Positions 1 to 5,510 of a stretch of 5,510 nt of DNA are shown here, piece after piece. Under the pieces are notes generated by a model that searched no databases, was not told where the DNA came from, and saw only the letters and a list, made by a program, of their open reading frames with translations. Both the position numbers and the translations under genes were made by a program. Positions within the stretch are counted from its first letter, which is position 1; each line of letters begins with the position of its first letter. This DNA comes from Helicobacteraceae bacterium (GTDB lineage: Bacteria; Campylobacterota; Campylobacteria; Campylobacterales; Sulfurimonadaceae). The stretch is from the NCBI GenBank assembly GCA_030596305.1, contig JAUVKK010000076.1:1-5510 (forward strand), read 5' to 3'.

Positions 1-1695
1 AACCTCTTTTTTTGGAACACTCTTTTCTGCCTCGTTGACGATGCTCTCGACTTCACGCTGCTCTTTCTCATCTTCAAGATACTCTGAATAGAGCTGGTAC
101 TCCTCTTCAATAAGCCCATCGTGGTTTTTAAAGACAAAGAGTTTCTTGGCGATCTTGTCCACAAAGAAACGGTCATGACTGACTATGATAACGGCACCGG
201 GAAAGTTCTGGAGCTGCTCTTCAAGAATGTTGATGGTCGGGATGTCCAGATCATTAGTCGGTTCGTCAAGGATCAGGCAGTCCACATTTTTAGTAAAGAG
301 CAGGGCGAGTGCTACACGGTTTTTTTCACCGCCGCTGAGTGTGCCGATCTTCTTTTCAAGAAACTCTCTGGGAAAAAGAAAGTTTTTAAGATAGCCGTAG
401 ACGTGCATGTTGGAACCACGTACATTGACCCGATCTCCGCCATTTGGACAGAAGGTCTCAATAAGATTCTTGGAGTCTTCCAAGAGCTCTCTGTGCTGGT
501 CAAAATAACCGATGGAGAACTCGCCTTGTTTAACAAGGCCTTGCGTTGGTTTTATACGTCCAAGAAGTACTTTGAGAAGGGTTGACTTACCCGTACCGTT
601 TGGTCCGACGACGGCGATGACATCTTTTTGCAAGATACGGGTAGTAAAGTTTTTGATCAGCAGCTTGTCGCCCAGTGTAACACCGAGGTTCTCTACTTCA
701 AAAAGCATCTTCTGTTTGTTGATACTTTTGTCACGGTTGAAGTGTTTTTCCTCACGCTGGACTTCGACACTCATCTTACGGATCATAGCGGGGTTAGTCT
801 TGGCAGCTTCACGAAGTTGCATAAGACGCTCTTTACGTCCTTCGTTTCGCTTTAGGCGGGCACGAACACCGCGGGCAAACCACTCATTCTCCGTTTTGAG
901 CATACCTAAAAGGTTGTCGTGCTGTTTTTGTAATGTACGGATGTACTCAGCTTTTTGTGTCAGATAGTCTGAGTAGCCACCTTTGTATTCACGCAGTGCG
1001 CCATCTTCGACCTCAATGGTCTTTGTGGCGATCTGGTCAATAAAGTAACGGTCGTGAGAAATAAAGATAAGTGTGTATTTCTCTTTTAAGATCAGCTCTT
1101 CCAAAAATTCGACCATGTAGACATCAAGGTGGTTGGTAGGCTCATCAAGGAGCAGGACATCAGGCTTTTGCAGCAGTAGTCCAGCAAGTGCCACACGACG
1201 TTGTTCCCCACCACTTAACATCATAATAGGCTTATCTTCCATATGTTTGAGGTTGAAGTGGACAAGAATACGTTCGATCTTATCGTCTAGACTCCAGGCA
1301 CTGTGGTGGTCGAGGTAGCTTGAAAGATCAGAGTGCTCTTTTAAAAGTAGTTTGTCATCGAAGTTATCTGCCAGTTGCAAAGAGAGCTCATCGTAACGCT
1401 CTTTTGCATCATATAGCTCTTGAAGACCCCGCTCGACAGCTTGACGGACAGAATCCTCTGCTTCAAACTTTGGTACCTGGTCCAGCATCTTGATCTCAAG
1501 GTCCTGCTTGGTGATACGATCACCTTCATCGATGTCGATCTTGCCCATGACAGTCTTCATCAACGTAGATTTTCCACTGCCGTTTTTACCGACGATGACG
1601 ATGCGCTCACCTTCGTCTATATGAAAATTGACGTTGACCAGGATCTTTTGCAAGTCATAATGTTTGTGTACGCCAAGGAGATCGATAAGTGCCAT
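1..1695 (-). CDS. uup: ABC-F ATPase, Uup type (C-terminus cut by window edge)
   Basis: The start is the ATG at 1695-1693, and 565 codons run open to base 1. Two ATP-binding cassettes lie in tandem with no membrane segment, the ABC-F plan. Cassette 1 has Walker A GKNGSGKST (residues 36-44), signature LSGGEQ (160-165), Walker B ending DEPTNHLD (184-191) and switch His214. Cassette 2 has Walker A GPNGTGKS (364-371), LSGGEK (453-458), DEPTNDLD (477-484) and His507. All catalytic motifs look intact. The linker at about 272-290 (WFARGVRARLKRNEGR) is the basic linker that marks Uup among ABC-F proteins. Family members are usually about 630-650 residues, so only the C-terminal coiled-coil part should be missing. 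Known ABC-F proteins bind the ribosomal E site and act on translation or ribosome assembly; in E. coli, Uup loss affects transposon excision and ribosome biogenesis. No strong ribosome binding site is visible; TGAG lies just upstream. The family is near certain and the Uup subtype likely. Confidence 0.93.
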   Translation of the reverse strand, partial: MALIDLLGVHKHYDLQKILVNVNFHIDEGERIVIVGKNGSGKSTLMKTVMGKIDIDEGDRITKQDLEIKMLDQVPKFEAEDSVRQAVERGLQELYDAKERYDELSLQLADNFDDKLLLKEHSDLSSYLDHHSAWSLDDKIERILVHFNLKHMEDKPIMMLSGGEQRRVALAGLLLQKPDVLLLDEPTNHLDVYMVEFLEELILKEKYTLIFISHDRYFIDQIATKTIEVEDGALREYKGGYSDYLTQKAEYIRTLQKQHDNLLGMLKTENEWFARGVRARLKRNEGRKERLMQLREAAKTNPAMIRKMSVEVQREEKHFNRDKSINKQKMLFEVENLGVTLGDKLLIKNFTTRILQKDVIAVVGPNGTGKSTLLKVLLGRIKPTQGLVKQGEFSIGYFDQHRELLEDSKNLIETFCPNGGDRVNVRGSNMHVYGYLKNFLFPREFLEKKIGTLSGGEKNRVALALLFTKNVDCLILDEPTNDLDIPTINILEEQLQNFPGAVIIVSHDRFFVDKIAKKLFVFKNHDGLIEEEYQLYSEYLEDEKEQREVESIVNEAEKSVPKKEV

Positions 1696-1721
1696 ATATG
1701 CTCATTTCAATAAAGTTCGTT

Positions 1722-1730
1722 ATTTTAGCA
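1722..1730 (-). promoter_or_regulatory. Candidate extended -10 promoter for uup
   Basis: Read on the minus strand, TGCTAAAAT gives a TG-n extension followed by TAAAAT (one mismatch to TATAAT), 27 bases before the uup ATG. I see no convincing -35 hexamer 16-18 bases further upstream, so the call depends on the extended -10 element. The position suits a short leader. Confidence 0.35.
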
Positions 1731-1762
1731 AAGCTGGGCTTTAGAAGGGAAAAATAGACTTT

Positions 1763-1777
1763 ATGTGACTTTCACAT
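1763..1777. repeat. 15-bp inverted repeat, possible operator
   Basis: ATGTGA-CTT-TCACAT is a perfect dyad with 6-bp arms and a 3-base spacer. It lies between the divergent uup and 1847 genes and shares one base with the -35 of the plus-strand promoter. Its centre (1770) is about 41 bases upstream of the start point predicted from the TATAAT at 1799-1804, a typical activator position. The arms resemble CRP half sites (TGTGA/TCACA), but CRP needs a 6-base spacer, so this is not a normal CRP site. No T-run follows it, so it is not a terminator. Confidence 0.4.
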
Positions 1778-1804
1778 TGATTCCACACTATTTTTCAGTA
1801 TAAT
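1777..1804 (+). promoter_or_regulatory. Sigma70-like promoter for the gene at 1847
   Basis: The -35 TTGATT (1777-1782) and a perfect -10 TATAAT (1799-1804) are separated by 16 bases. Transcription would start near 1811, giving a leader of about 36 bases before the TTG start at 1847. The leader is AT-rich and ends in a clear ribosome binding site. Confidence 0.65.
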
Positions 1805-1835
1805 AATTTCAAATATAAGTGTAAACATATGTTTT

Positions 1836-1843
1836 AAAGGAAT
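1836..1843 (+). promoter_or_regulatory. Ribosome binding site that fixes a TTG start
   Basis: AAAGGAAT sits 6 bases upstream of TTG when measured from the end of AAAGG. The only nearby ATG (1829-1831) meets a stop two codons later, so the TTG at 1847 is the best-supported start. Confidence 0.7.
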
Positions 1844-1846
1844 ATT

Positions 1847-2293
1847 TTGAAAAACGAACTTATCAAACATGTCCGTGAAAACCTTGCCCAATACGAGGCT
1901 AAAGTTTTAAATGCTATTGAACCTTATAACTATGAAAAAGAGCGTTATGACATCGATTTTGCGATTGCAGTGGGTGCTACGTTTGATGACGTTGATATGG
2001 CGTCATTTTCACAGGCTGTTCGTCTGACTGACACATTTGTATCTCTTGATAAAAATGTATGCGGTGTTGTATTTGCGTTTAATGACACTGAAAATGGGAT
2101 CAAAGCTGCTTCGAATCTGCTAAACAAATTTGAGATGAAGTTCTTTTCTAACAAAATATATCTTGGTATCATCAGCTCAGAAGACGAGACCGTTCCGGAA
2201 AAACAGGTTAAAAAGTTATTTGAGACCTTGCTCTACGGCATTGAGCAGGGGATGCATAATTTGCCTTTGGACTATCAACATATAGCACATTAG
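1847..2293 (+). CDS. Small soluble protein, possible degenerate GGDEF-like domain
   Basis: This gene encodes 148 residues with a TTG start. No signal peptide or membrane segment is visible. I do not recognise a named family. The order of elements resembles the second half of a GGDEF domain: an Asp-rich strand region (35-50), VRLTD (58-62) where diguanylate cyclases have the LR-x-x-D motif, a strand-turn-strand (63-78) where GGDEF should be but which reads LDKNVCGVVF, a helix (81-95), the strand IYLGII (104-109) where SIGIA occurs, and a last helix ending in GIEQGMHN (131-138), like the usual AK-x-x-GRN end. The catalytic GGDEF residues are absent, so cyclase activity is not expected. The similarity was judged by eye and could be chance. 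The residues before 30 form a charged helix. The gene has its own promoter, faces away from uup, and its stop codon abuts that of the convergent methyltransferase gene. It is clearly coding, but its role is unknown. Confidence 0.85.
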   Translation: MKNELIKHVRENLAQYEAKVLNAIEPYNYEKERYDIDFAIAVGATFDDVDMASFSQAVRLTDTFVSLDKNVCGVVFAFNDTENGIKAASNLLNKFEMKFFSNKIYLGIISSEDETVPEKQVKKLFETLLYGIEQGMHNLPLDYQHIAH

Positions 2294-3076
2294 TCACTGA
2301 CTTGTATGTTTAAAATGATACATCATTATGGAAGCAGCGACACCGACATTAAAACTTTTGATATTGGGTTCCATCTCTATCTGAACCGCTTCGTCGCAGG
2401 CAGCAAGAACATCTTGTGACAGTCCTTTTCCTTCATGTCCCATCAGTAAAACCCACTTACCAGGTACGTTTACTTCAGACAGCGGTGTCGCGTCAGTTGT
2501 GACTTCTGCCGCAAATATTTTGTAGCCTTTGGCACGCAGTGTTTTCAAGGTGACAAAAATGTCATTGTATTGATTGATCTTCAGACGACTTGCCAGACCC
2601 ATAGAGACACGCAACGCTCTTCGGTTAAAAGGATTGGGTCCCTGTTTTGGTAGAAGGTATGAGTCTATCCCCAGCGCGGCAGCACTTCTTGCAATGGAGC
2701 CGATGTTCTCAGTGGACGAGATCTCGTCTAACATGATGATCTGCTCGCCTAAGTCATCAAGAGCAGTCTCATCGGGACGAATACCGTGCATCATGCAGTT
2801 GTGGTGGATCTTGTGCCCGACGATGCTCTCCATCACTTTTTTGTCTGCTACATATAGATGGGGGATCTCTTTTTGAGAGATAAGCTCTTTAAACTCTTCA
2901 TAATACTCTTTTGTCGCAAGCAGGCTTTTGACTTTAATAGAGGTCTCTAAAAGTACATTGACCACTTTAGGACTATCAGCAATAAAACTGTTGTCTGCAC
3001 TAAAAGTCTTGTCTCTAAGTTGGCGATAGATCTCTAAAGAGGGAGTGTCAAGGTCTGTGATCTCAGTAAAGTTCAT
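2294..3076 (-). CDS. TrmH/SpoU-family RNA 2'-O-methyltransferase
   Basis: This gene encodes 260 residues starting at the ATG 3076-3074. The C-terminal half is a SPOUT (knotted) methyltransferase domain with all three SpoU motifs. Motif 1 is DEISSTENIGSIARSAAALG (117-136), with Asn124 and the catalytic-type Arg130. Motif 2 is LLMGHEGKGLS (210-220). Motif 3 is SFNVGVAASI (241-250), which helps form the S-adenosylmethionine-binding knot. Residues of about 20-100 (FIADSPKVV, SLLATKEYY) fit the substrate-binding domain found in TrmH/RlmB-type enzymes. The family methylates ribose 2'-OH groups in rRNA or tRNA in the cytoplasm; the target base cannot be read from the sequence, so no symbol is given. 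Its ATG lies 3 bases after the stop of the upstream small membrane protein gene, so the two are probably cotranscribed. The only ribosome binding site is a weak AGAAG, which suggests translational coupling. The 3' end touches the convergent gene with no gap. Confidence 0.93.
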   Translation of the reverse strand: MNFTEITDLDTPSLEIYRQLRDKTFSADNSFIADSPKVVNVLLETSIKVKSLLATKEYYEEFKELISQKEIPHLYVADKKVMESIVGHKIHHNCMMHGIRPDETALDDLGEQIIMLDEISSTENIGSIARSAAALGIDSYLLPKQGPNPFNRRALRVSMGLASRLKINQYNDIFVTLKTLRAKGYKIFAAEVTTDATPLSEVNVPGKWVLLMGHEGKGLSQDVLAACDEAVQIEMEPNIKSFNVGVAASIMMYHFKHTSQ

Positions 3077-3079
3077 AAA

Positions 3080-3388
3080 CTACTTCTGCTCTCCAAAACA
3101 GTAGGTACGATACAAAAACCATGAAGCGATAGCCTTGTCACTGTAGCTGTACTCCTGCTGCTGTTTAGGGATGGAGTTGTTACGCATGTACGAGCGGACG
3201 ATGCCAGTGATAAGGTAACTGATAAGCAGTGTCGCTATGGCATAAAAGTAGTCTACCATGTAGGCAACGAGCAGGGTCAAGATAATGGGCATATAGGTGA
3301 GTTTAAAAGCTACGATCTGTACTAACCATCTACATTGCTTTGTTTTAAAGGTGGGGGTTGGTTCTATCTCTGGGATAAAGTCATTCAT
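3080..3388 (-). CDS. Small membrane protein with two predicted helices
   Basis: I choose the ATG at 3388-3386, giving 102 residues. The frame stays open upstream to a TTG at 3457, but that start has no ribosome binding site and would place a strong promoter inside the gene. The protein has a proline- and acid-rich N-terminus (1-15), two hydrophobic segments (about 30-48 and 50-66) in hairpin form, a basic stretch after the second (VRSYMRN, 64-70), and a polar tail with QQQ and SYSDKAIASWFLYRTYCF (81-98). I do not recognise the family. It is first in a two-gene unit with the SpoU methyltransferase, whose ATG follows its stop by 3 bases. No Shine-Dalgarno sequence precedes the chosen ATG, in keeping with a leaderless mRNA. 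The coding call is good because of the tight spacing and membrane-like composition; the function is unknown. Confidence 0.75.
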   Translation of the reverse strand: MNDFIPEIEPTPTFKTKQCRWLVQIVAFKLTYMPIILTLLVAYMVDYFYAIATLLISYLITGIVRSYMRNNSIPKQQQEYSYSDKAIASWFLYRTYCFGEQK

Positions 3389-3394
3389 GACGGT

Positions 3395-3424
3395 ATTATA
3401 TTCAAATACTTTAAACGATGTGAA
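3395..3424 (-). promoter_or_regulatory. Strong sigma70-like promoter for the small membrane protein and SpoU genes
   Basis: Read on the minus strand, the -35 is TTCACA (3424-3419, five of six consensus bases) and the -10 is a perfect TATAAT (3400-3395), with an 18-base spacer. Only 6 bases separate the -10 from the ATG at 3388, so the predicted start point falls on or next to the start codon. Confidence 0.6.
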
Positions 3425-3501
3425 GAGAGAGTCAAGTCTGACGATAAAAATATGCAAAAAGTAAACTTAAGTCGTCAGCTTAGCTCACTATCTTTAATGC
3501 C

Positions 3502-3532
3502 TTGATAAAAAACTGCTGTACTCTTCTACCAT
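3502..3532 (+). promoter_or_regulatory. Weak candidate promoter for the 66-residue protein gene
   Basis: TTGATA (3502-3507, five of six bases of the -35 consensus) and TACCAT (3527-3532, four of six bases of the -10) are 19 bases apart. The spacer is long and the -10 poor, so this is tentative. Nothing better lies between the divergent start codons on this strand. Confidence 0.3.
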
Positions 3533-3551
3533 TAATTAACAAGGAATTACT

Positions 3552-3752
3552 ATGAGCGAGCCAAGATTACAAGATATGGGTGATTACAATACATTAACAG
3601 GGGAGAAACGTCGTATATTTTGGGCCGTTATTATTGCCGGACTGATCATGGCATCAGTCTATGGTGCTGCCAGAGCTTATTTTGTTCCAGCTGATATCAT
3701 TTATACTAATGATCAGATCACAAAAGTACCTACTGTAAACCATATGAAATAG
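3552..3752 (+). CDS. 66-residue single-pass membrane protein of unknown function
   Basis: The ATG at 3552 follows a good ribosome binding site, AAGGAAT (3541-3547), at normal spacing. The product has a polar N-terminal part (1-20), a charged turn GEKRR (17-21), one hydrophobic helix of about residues 22-42 (FWAVIIAGLIMASVYGAA), and a short polar tail of about 23 residues. The basic residues before the helix predict that the N-terminus stays in the cytoplasm and the tail lies in the periplasm. It has no cysteine or histidine pair that would suggest a metal or haem site. I do not recognise it; it could be a small accessory subunit of a membrane complex. It lies 56 bases upstream of the protease gene in the same direction, so the two may share a transcript. 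Confidence 0.8.
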   Translation: MSEPRLQDMGDYNTLTGEKRRIFWAVIIAGLIMASVYGAARAYFVPADIIYTNDQITKVPTVNHMK

Positions 3753-3766
3753 TGGCGTAATAATAA

Positions 3767-3775
3767 TGCTACAAT
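3767..3775 (+). promoter_or_regulatory. Candidate extended -10 promoter before the protease gene
   Basis: TGCTACAAT combines a TG-n extension with TACAAT (one mismatch), 33 bases before the ATG at 3809. No good -35 is seen. It would let the protease and prmC be transcribed apart from the 66-residue gene. A ribosome binding site AAGG (3796-3799) follows, 9 bases before the ATG. Confidence 0.35.
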
Positions 3776-3808
3776 ACCGCAATTTTTTAATGATGAAGGT
3801 CTAAGATA

Positions 3809-5056
3809 ATGGTAACTGCAATAATCGGAATATACACATTATATGTATTGATTAGAATTTATGTCAGTGTGATGCAGATCGGTTATGTCAACCAGGCGAA
3901 ACGTCAAAGTGCGGTGTTGATGACAGCAGCAGAGTTTTTGAAAGCGGGTAACTACGCGGTTGCTAAAGAGAAACTTTCTATGTTTACTACGATGCTGGAC
4001 TTTGTGATCTTTATGGCGTGGATGAGTTTTGGTATCAGCTGGATCGAGCAGACCTTTATGGTCTATGATCCGACGTTAGCAACCATCTTTGCTGTTTTGG
4101 CCTTTATCTTGGTCAACGGTCTCATCTCTATGCCGATAGAGTATTATGAGAAGTTTGTTTTAGATGTGGAGTATGGCTTTAACCGCTCTAGTATGAAGCA
4201 GTACATTAAAGACACTGTTATCTCAACTCTGTTGACAATTGTCTTTGGTGCTTTGATCGTCTGGGGTATCTACGCCATCATCATCTCTACAGAACTTTGG
4301 TGGCTCTGGAGCTTTCTGTTTATCTTTGGCGTTATTGTTCTGTTGAACATGTTCTTTCCAACACTTCGTGCACTCTTCTTTGACAAGTTGACCCCGCTCG
4401 AAGATGAGGAACTTAACAAGCAGATCACCCGTCTTATGGATGAGACAGGCTTTCAAAGCTCGGGTGTCTTTATCTCTGACGCCTCCAAGCGTGATGCCCG
4501 TCTGAATGCTTACTTCGGCGGTTTGGGCAAGACAAAACGTGTTGTTCTTTTTGATACACTTTTAGAGAAATTGACACCAAATGAGCTGTTGGCAGTACTC
4601 GGTCATGAACTTGGGCACTTCCAGCATGGTGATATCTATAAAAACATGGCCTTGATGGGCGGTATGCTTTTTGCGATGTTCGCTCTTTTCGGGAACCTGC
4701 CTGACACACTGTACATGGAACTTGGTGTGCAGAAAAGTGCCGCGAACATGATGATACTCTTTATGTTGGTCATGCCGCTGCTGAGTTTTGTGATGATGCC
4801 GATCATGGGGATCATGAGCCGTCACAACGAGTATGCCGCAGATCAAACAGGTGCAGACTTGGGTGGTAAGTTCTTCTTGAGTGAAGCACTGAAAAAGCTG
4901 GTGAGCGAAAACAAAAGTTTCCCGCTCTCGCACCCTATCTATATCTTTTTCTACTACACCCACCCGCCGGTGTTGGAGCGTCTGAAAGAGCTTGGTTTTG
5001 ATATCCATGCAAATGCTGATGACGCACTAGAGGGAACATGCCCGTCGATCGATTGA
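3809..5056 (+). CDS. M48A (Ste24-like) membrane zinc metalloprotease
   Basis: This gene encodes 415 residues, in the usual Ste24 size range. The zinc site is complete: HELGH (266-270) supplies His266, catalytic Glu267 and His270, and EYAAD (341-345) supplies the third ligand, Glu341. Other family marks are NAYF (233-236), EYGFN (121-125) and a C-terminal THPP (384-387). About seven hydrophobic segments are visible (near 2-24, 62-84, 88-108, 135-160, 164-186, 275-297 and 312-336), matching the seven-helix chamber of Ste24 proteases. The eukaryotic relatives process prenylated CaaX proteins. Bacteria lack that substrate class, so a role in membrane protein quality control or peptide cleavage is inferred. 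From memory, H. pylori carries a protease of this kind next to its hemK/prmC gene, so the neighbourhood looks old. The last 19 bases overlap the start of prmC in another frame. The family is certain; the substrate is unknown. Confidence 0.95.
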   Translation: MVTAIIGIYTLYVLIRIYVSVMQIGYVNQAKRQSAVLMTAAEFLKAGNYAVAKEKLSMFTTMLDFVIFMAWMSFGISWIEQTFMVYDPTLATIFAVLAFILVNGLISMPIEYYEKFVLDVEYGFNRSSMKQYIKDTVISTLLTIVFGALIVWGIYAIIISTELWWLWSFLFIFGVIVLLNMFFPTLRALFFDKLTPLEDEELNKQITRLMDETGFQSSGVFISDASKRDARLNAYFGGLGKTKRVVLFDTLLEKLTPNELLAVLGHELGHFQHGDIYKNMALMGGMLFAMFALFGNLPDTLYMELGVQKSAANMMILFMLVMPLLSFVMMPIMGIMSRHNEYAADQTGADLGGKFFLSEALKKLVSENKSFPLSHPIYIFFYYTHPPVLERLKELGFDIHANADDALEGTCPSID

Positions 5057-5510
5057 TATCGGTCAATGAGTGGTTAACACTTATAACCACAGAGCTAAAA
5101 GATGTGGTTGAACGTCCCAGACGTGAGGCGCAACTGCTCATTATGGCACTGTTAGATAAAGACGAACTGTGGTTGATGACGCATGAGACAGACCTCATAG
5201 AAGAGGGTGAAAAACTTGCCTCTTGGGTAGCACGTCGCAAACAGAACCAGCCCATGGAGTACATCACCAATCGTGTCAGCTTCTATTCGCAGGAGTTTCA
5301 CATAGAAGAGGGGGCATTGATCCCCCGACCTGAGACAGAACTGCTTATCGATGAGGTCCTGGCCATCGCAGACATAGAACAGGAACTTACTATTGTTGAA
5401 GTGGGTGTTGGAAGCGGCATCATCTCTACTGTGCTGGCTCAAGAGTTGCCTAAGGCGAAGATCATTGCCGTAGACATTAGTGCGGATGCACTGAAGGTCG
5501 CTAGAAAGAA
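5038..5510 (+). CDS. prmC: Release factor glutamine methyltransferase, N-terminal part (cut by window edge)
   Basis: PrmC (HemK) transfers a methyl group from S-adenosylmethionine to the glutamine of the GGQ motif of release factors RF1 and RF2. The window holds 157 full codons. The N-terminal helical domain (about 1-75) contains the typical RREAQLLIMALL (28-39) and ends in QPMEYI (71-76). The methyltransferase domain opens with IPRPETELLID (95-105), a hallmark of the family. The S-adenosylmethionine loop VEVGVGSGIIS (120-130) and acidic strand end VDIS (145-148) follow. The NPPY motif that binds the glutamine lies beyond the window. The ATG at 5038 lies inside the protease gene (19-bp overlap) and is preceded by AGAGGGA (5029-5035) at rather short spacing; no later ATG in frame is well placed. 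The overlap implies cotranscription and translational coupling. Full proteins are about 275-290 residues. Confidence 0.93.
   Translation, partial: MPVDRLISVNEWLTLITTELKDVVERPRREAQLLIMALLDKDELWLMTHETDLIEEGEKLASWVARRKQNQPMEYITNRVSFYSQEFHIEEGALIPRPETELLIDEVLAIADIEQELTIVEVGVGSGIISTVLAQELPKAKIIAVDISADALKVARK

Noticed and set aside
121..585. Plus-strand open frames inside the uup gene, such as 121-585
   Set aside because: They lie antisense to a gene with complete ABC-F motifs and resemble no protein; they are shadows.
1763..1777. CRP/FNR-type site
   Set aside because: The half sites TGTGA/TCACA match CRP, but inside this dyad they are 3 bases apart instead of 6, and the FNR pattern is absent. 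It is kept only as an unassigned dyad.
2303..2323. Hairpin at the convergent junction
   Set aside because: TGTAT and ATACA make only a 5-bp AT-rich stem with a 10-base loop and no T-run.
3389..3457. Longer form of the small membrane protein starting at TTG 3457
   Set aside because: No ribosome binding site precedes the TTG, and the best promoter in the region would lie inside the extension.
3753..3770. TAA/AAT triplet run
   Set aside because: Only three or four units in an AT-rich spacer; not a meaningful repeat.
3755..3788. Rho-independent terminator after the 66-residue gene
   Set aside because: GCGTA can pair with TACCGC only with a bulge, giving about 5 base pairs and a large loop before the T-run at 3783-3788. 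This is too weak to call.
4562..5008. Minus-strand open frames over the protease gene
   Set aside because: Their translations are rich in His, Gln and Arg, typical of an antisense shadow, and the plus strand has a complete zinc protease.

Overview
The window looks like core chromosome of a Campylobacterota (Epsilonproteobacteria) bacterium, probably a free-living Sulfurimonas/Sulfurovum-like lineage. This rests on the protein style, the moderate GC content, and an M48 zinc protease directly followed by prmC. From memory, Helicobacter pylori has the same neighbour pair. The assignment is an inference and was not tested by a search. I see no mobile elements, CRISPR array, tRNA or rRNA. Coding density is high and all genes look intact, apart from the two cut by the window edges.

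Layout. On the minus strand, bases 1-1695 carry a Uup-type ABC-F ATPase that lacks only its C-terminal end. A 151-bp divergent spacer follows, with a good sigma70-like promoter and a neat 15-bp dyad. On the plus strand, 1847-2293 encodes a 148-residue protein with a TTG start; its residue pattern resembles a catalytically dead GGDEF-like domain. It ends exactly where the next gene, converging from the minus strand, ends: a TrmH/SpoU-family RNA 2'-O-methyltransferase (2294-3076). This is preceded, with a 3-nt gap, by a small two-helix membrane protein (3080-3388). The promoter of that minus-strand pair lies so close to the best start codon that its mRNA may be leaderless. A second divergent spacer (3389-3551) leads to three plus-strand genes: a 66-residue single-pass membrane protein (3552-3752), an M48A/Ste24-type membrane zinc protease (3809-5056), and prmC (5038 onward). 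PrmC overlaps the protease by 19 bp and runs off the right edge.

Function. Three genes concern translation: Uup (ribosome-associated ATPase), the SpoU/TrmH methyltransferase (rRNA or tRNA modification) and PrmC (release-factor glutamine methylation). The Ste24-like protease probably takes part in membrane protein quality control. The three small proteins have no function I can name. I found no clear sign of an undescribed multi-gene system. The most interesting points are the GGDEF-like small protein with the dyad at its promoter, and the possible leaderless transcript.
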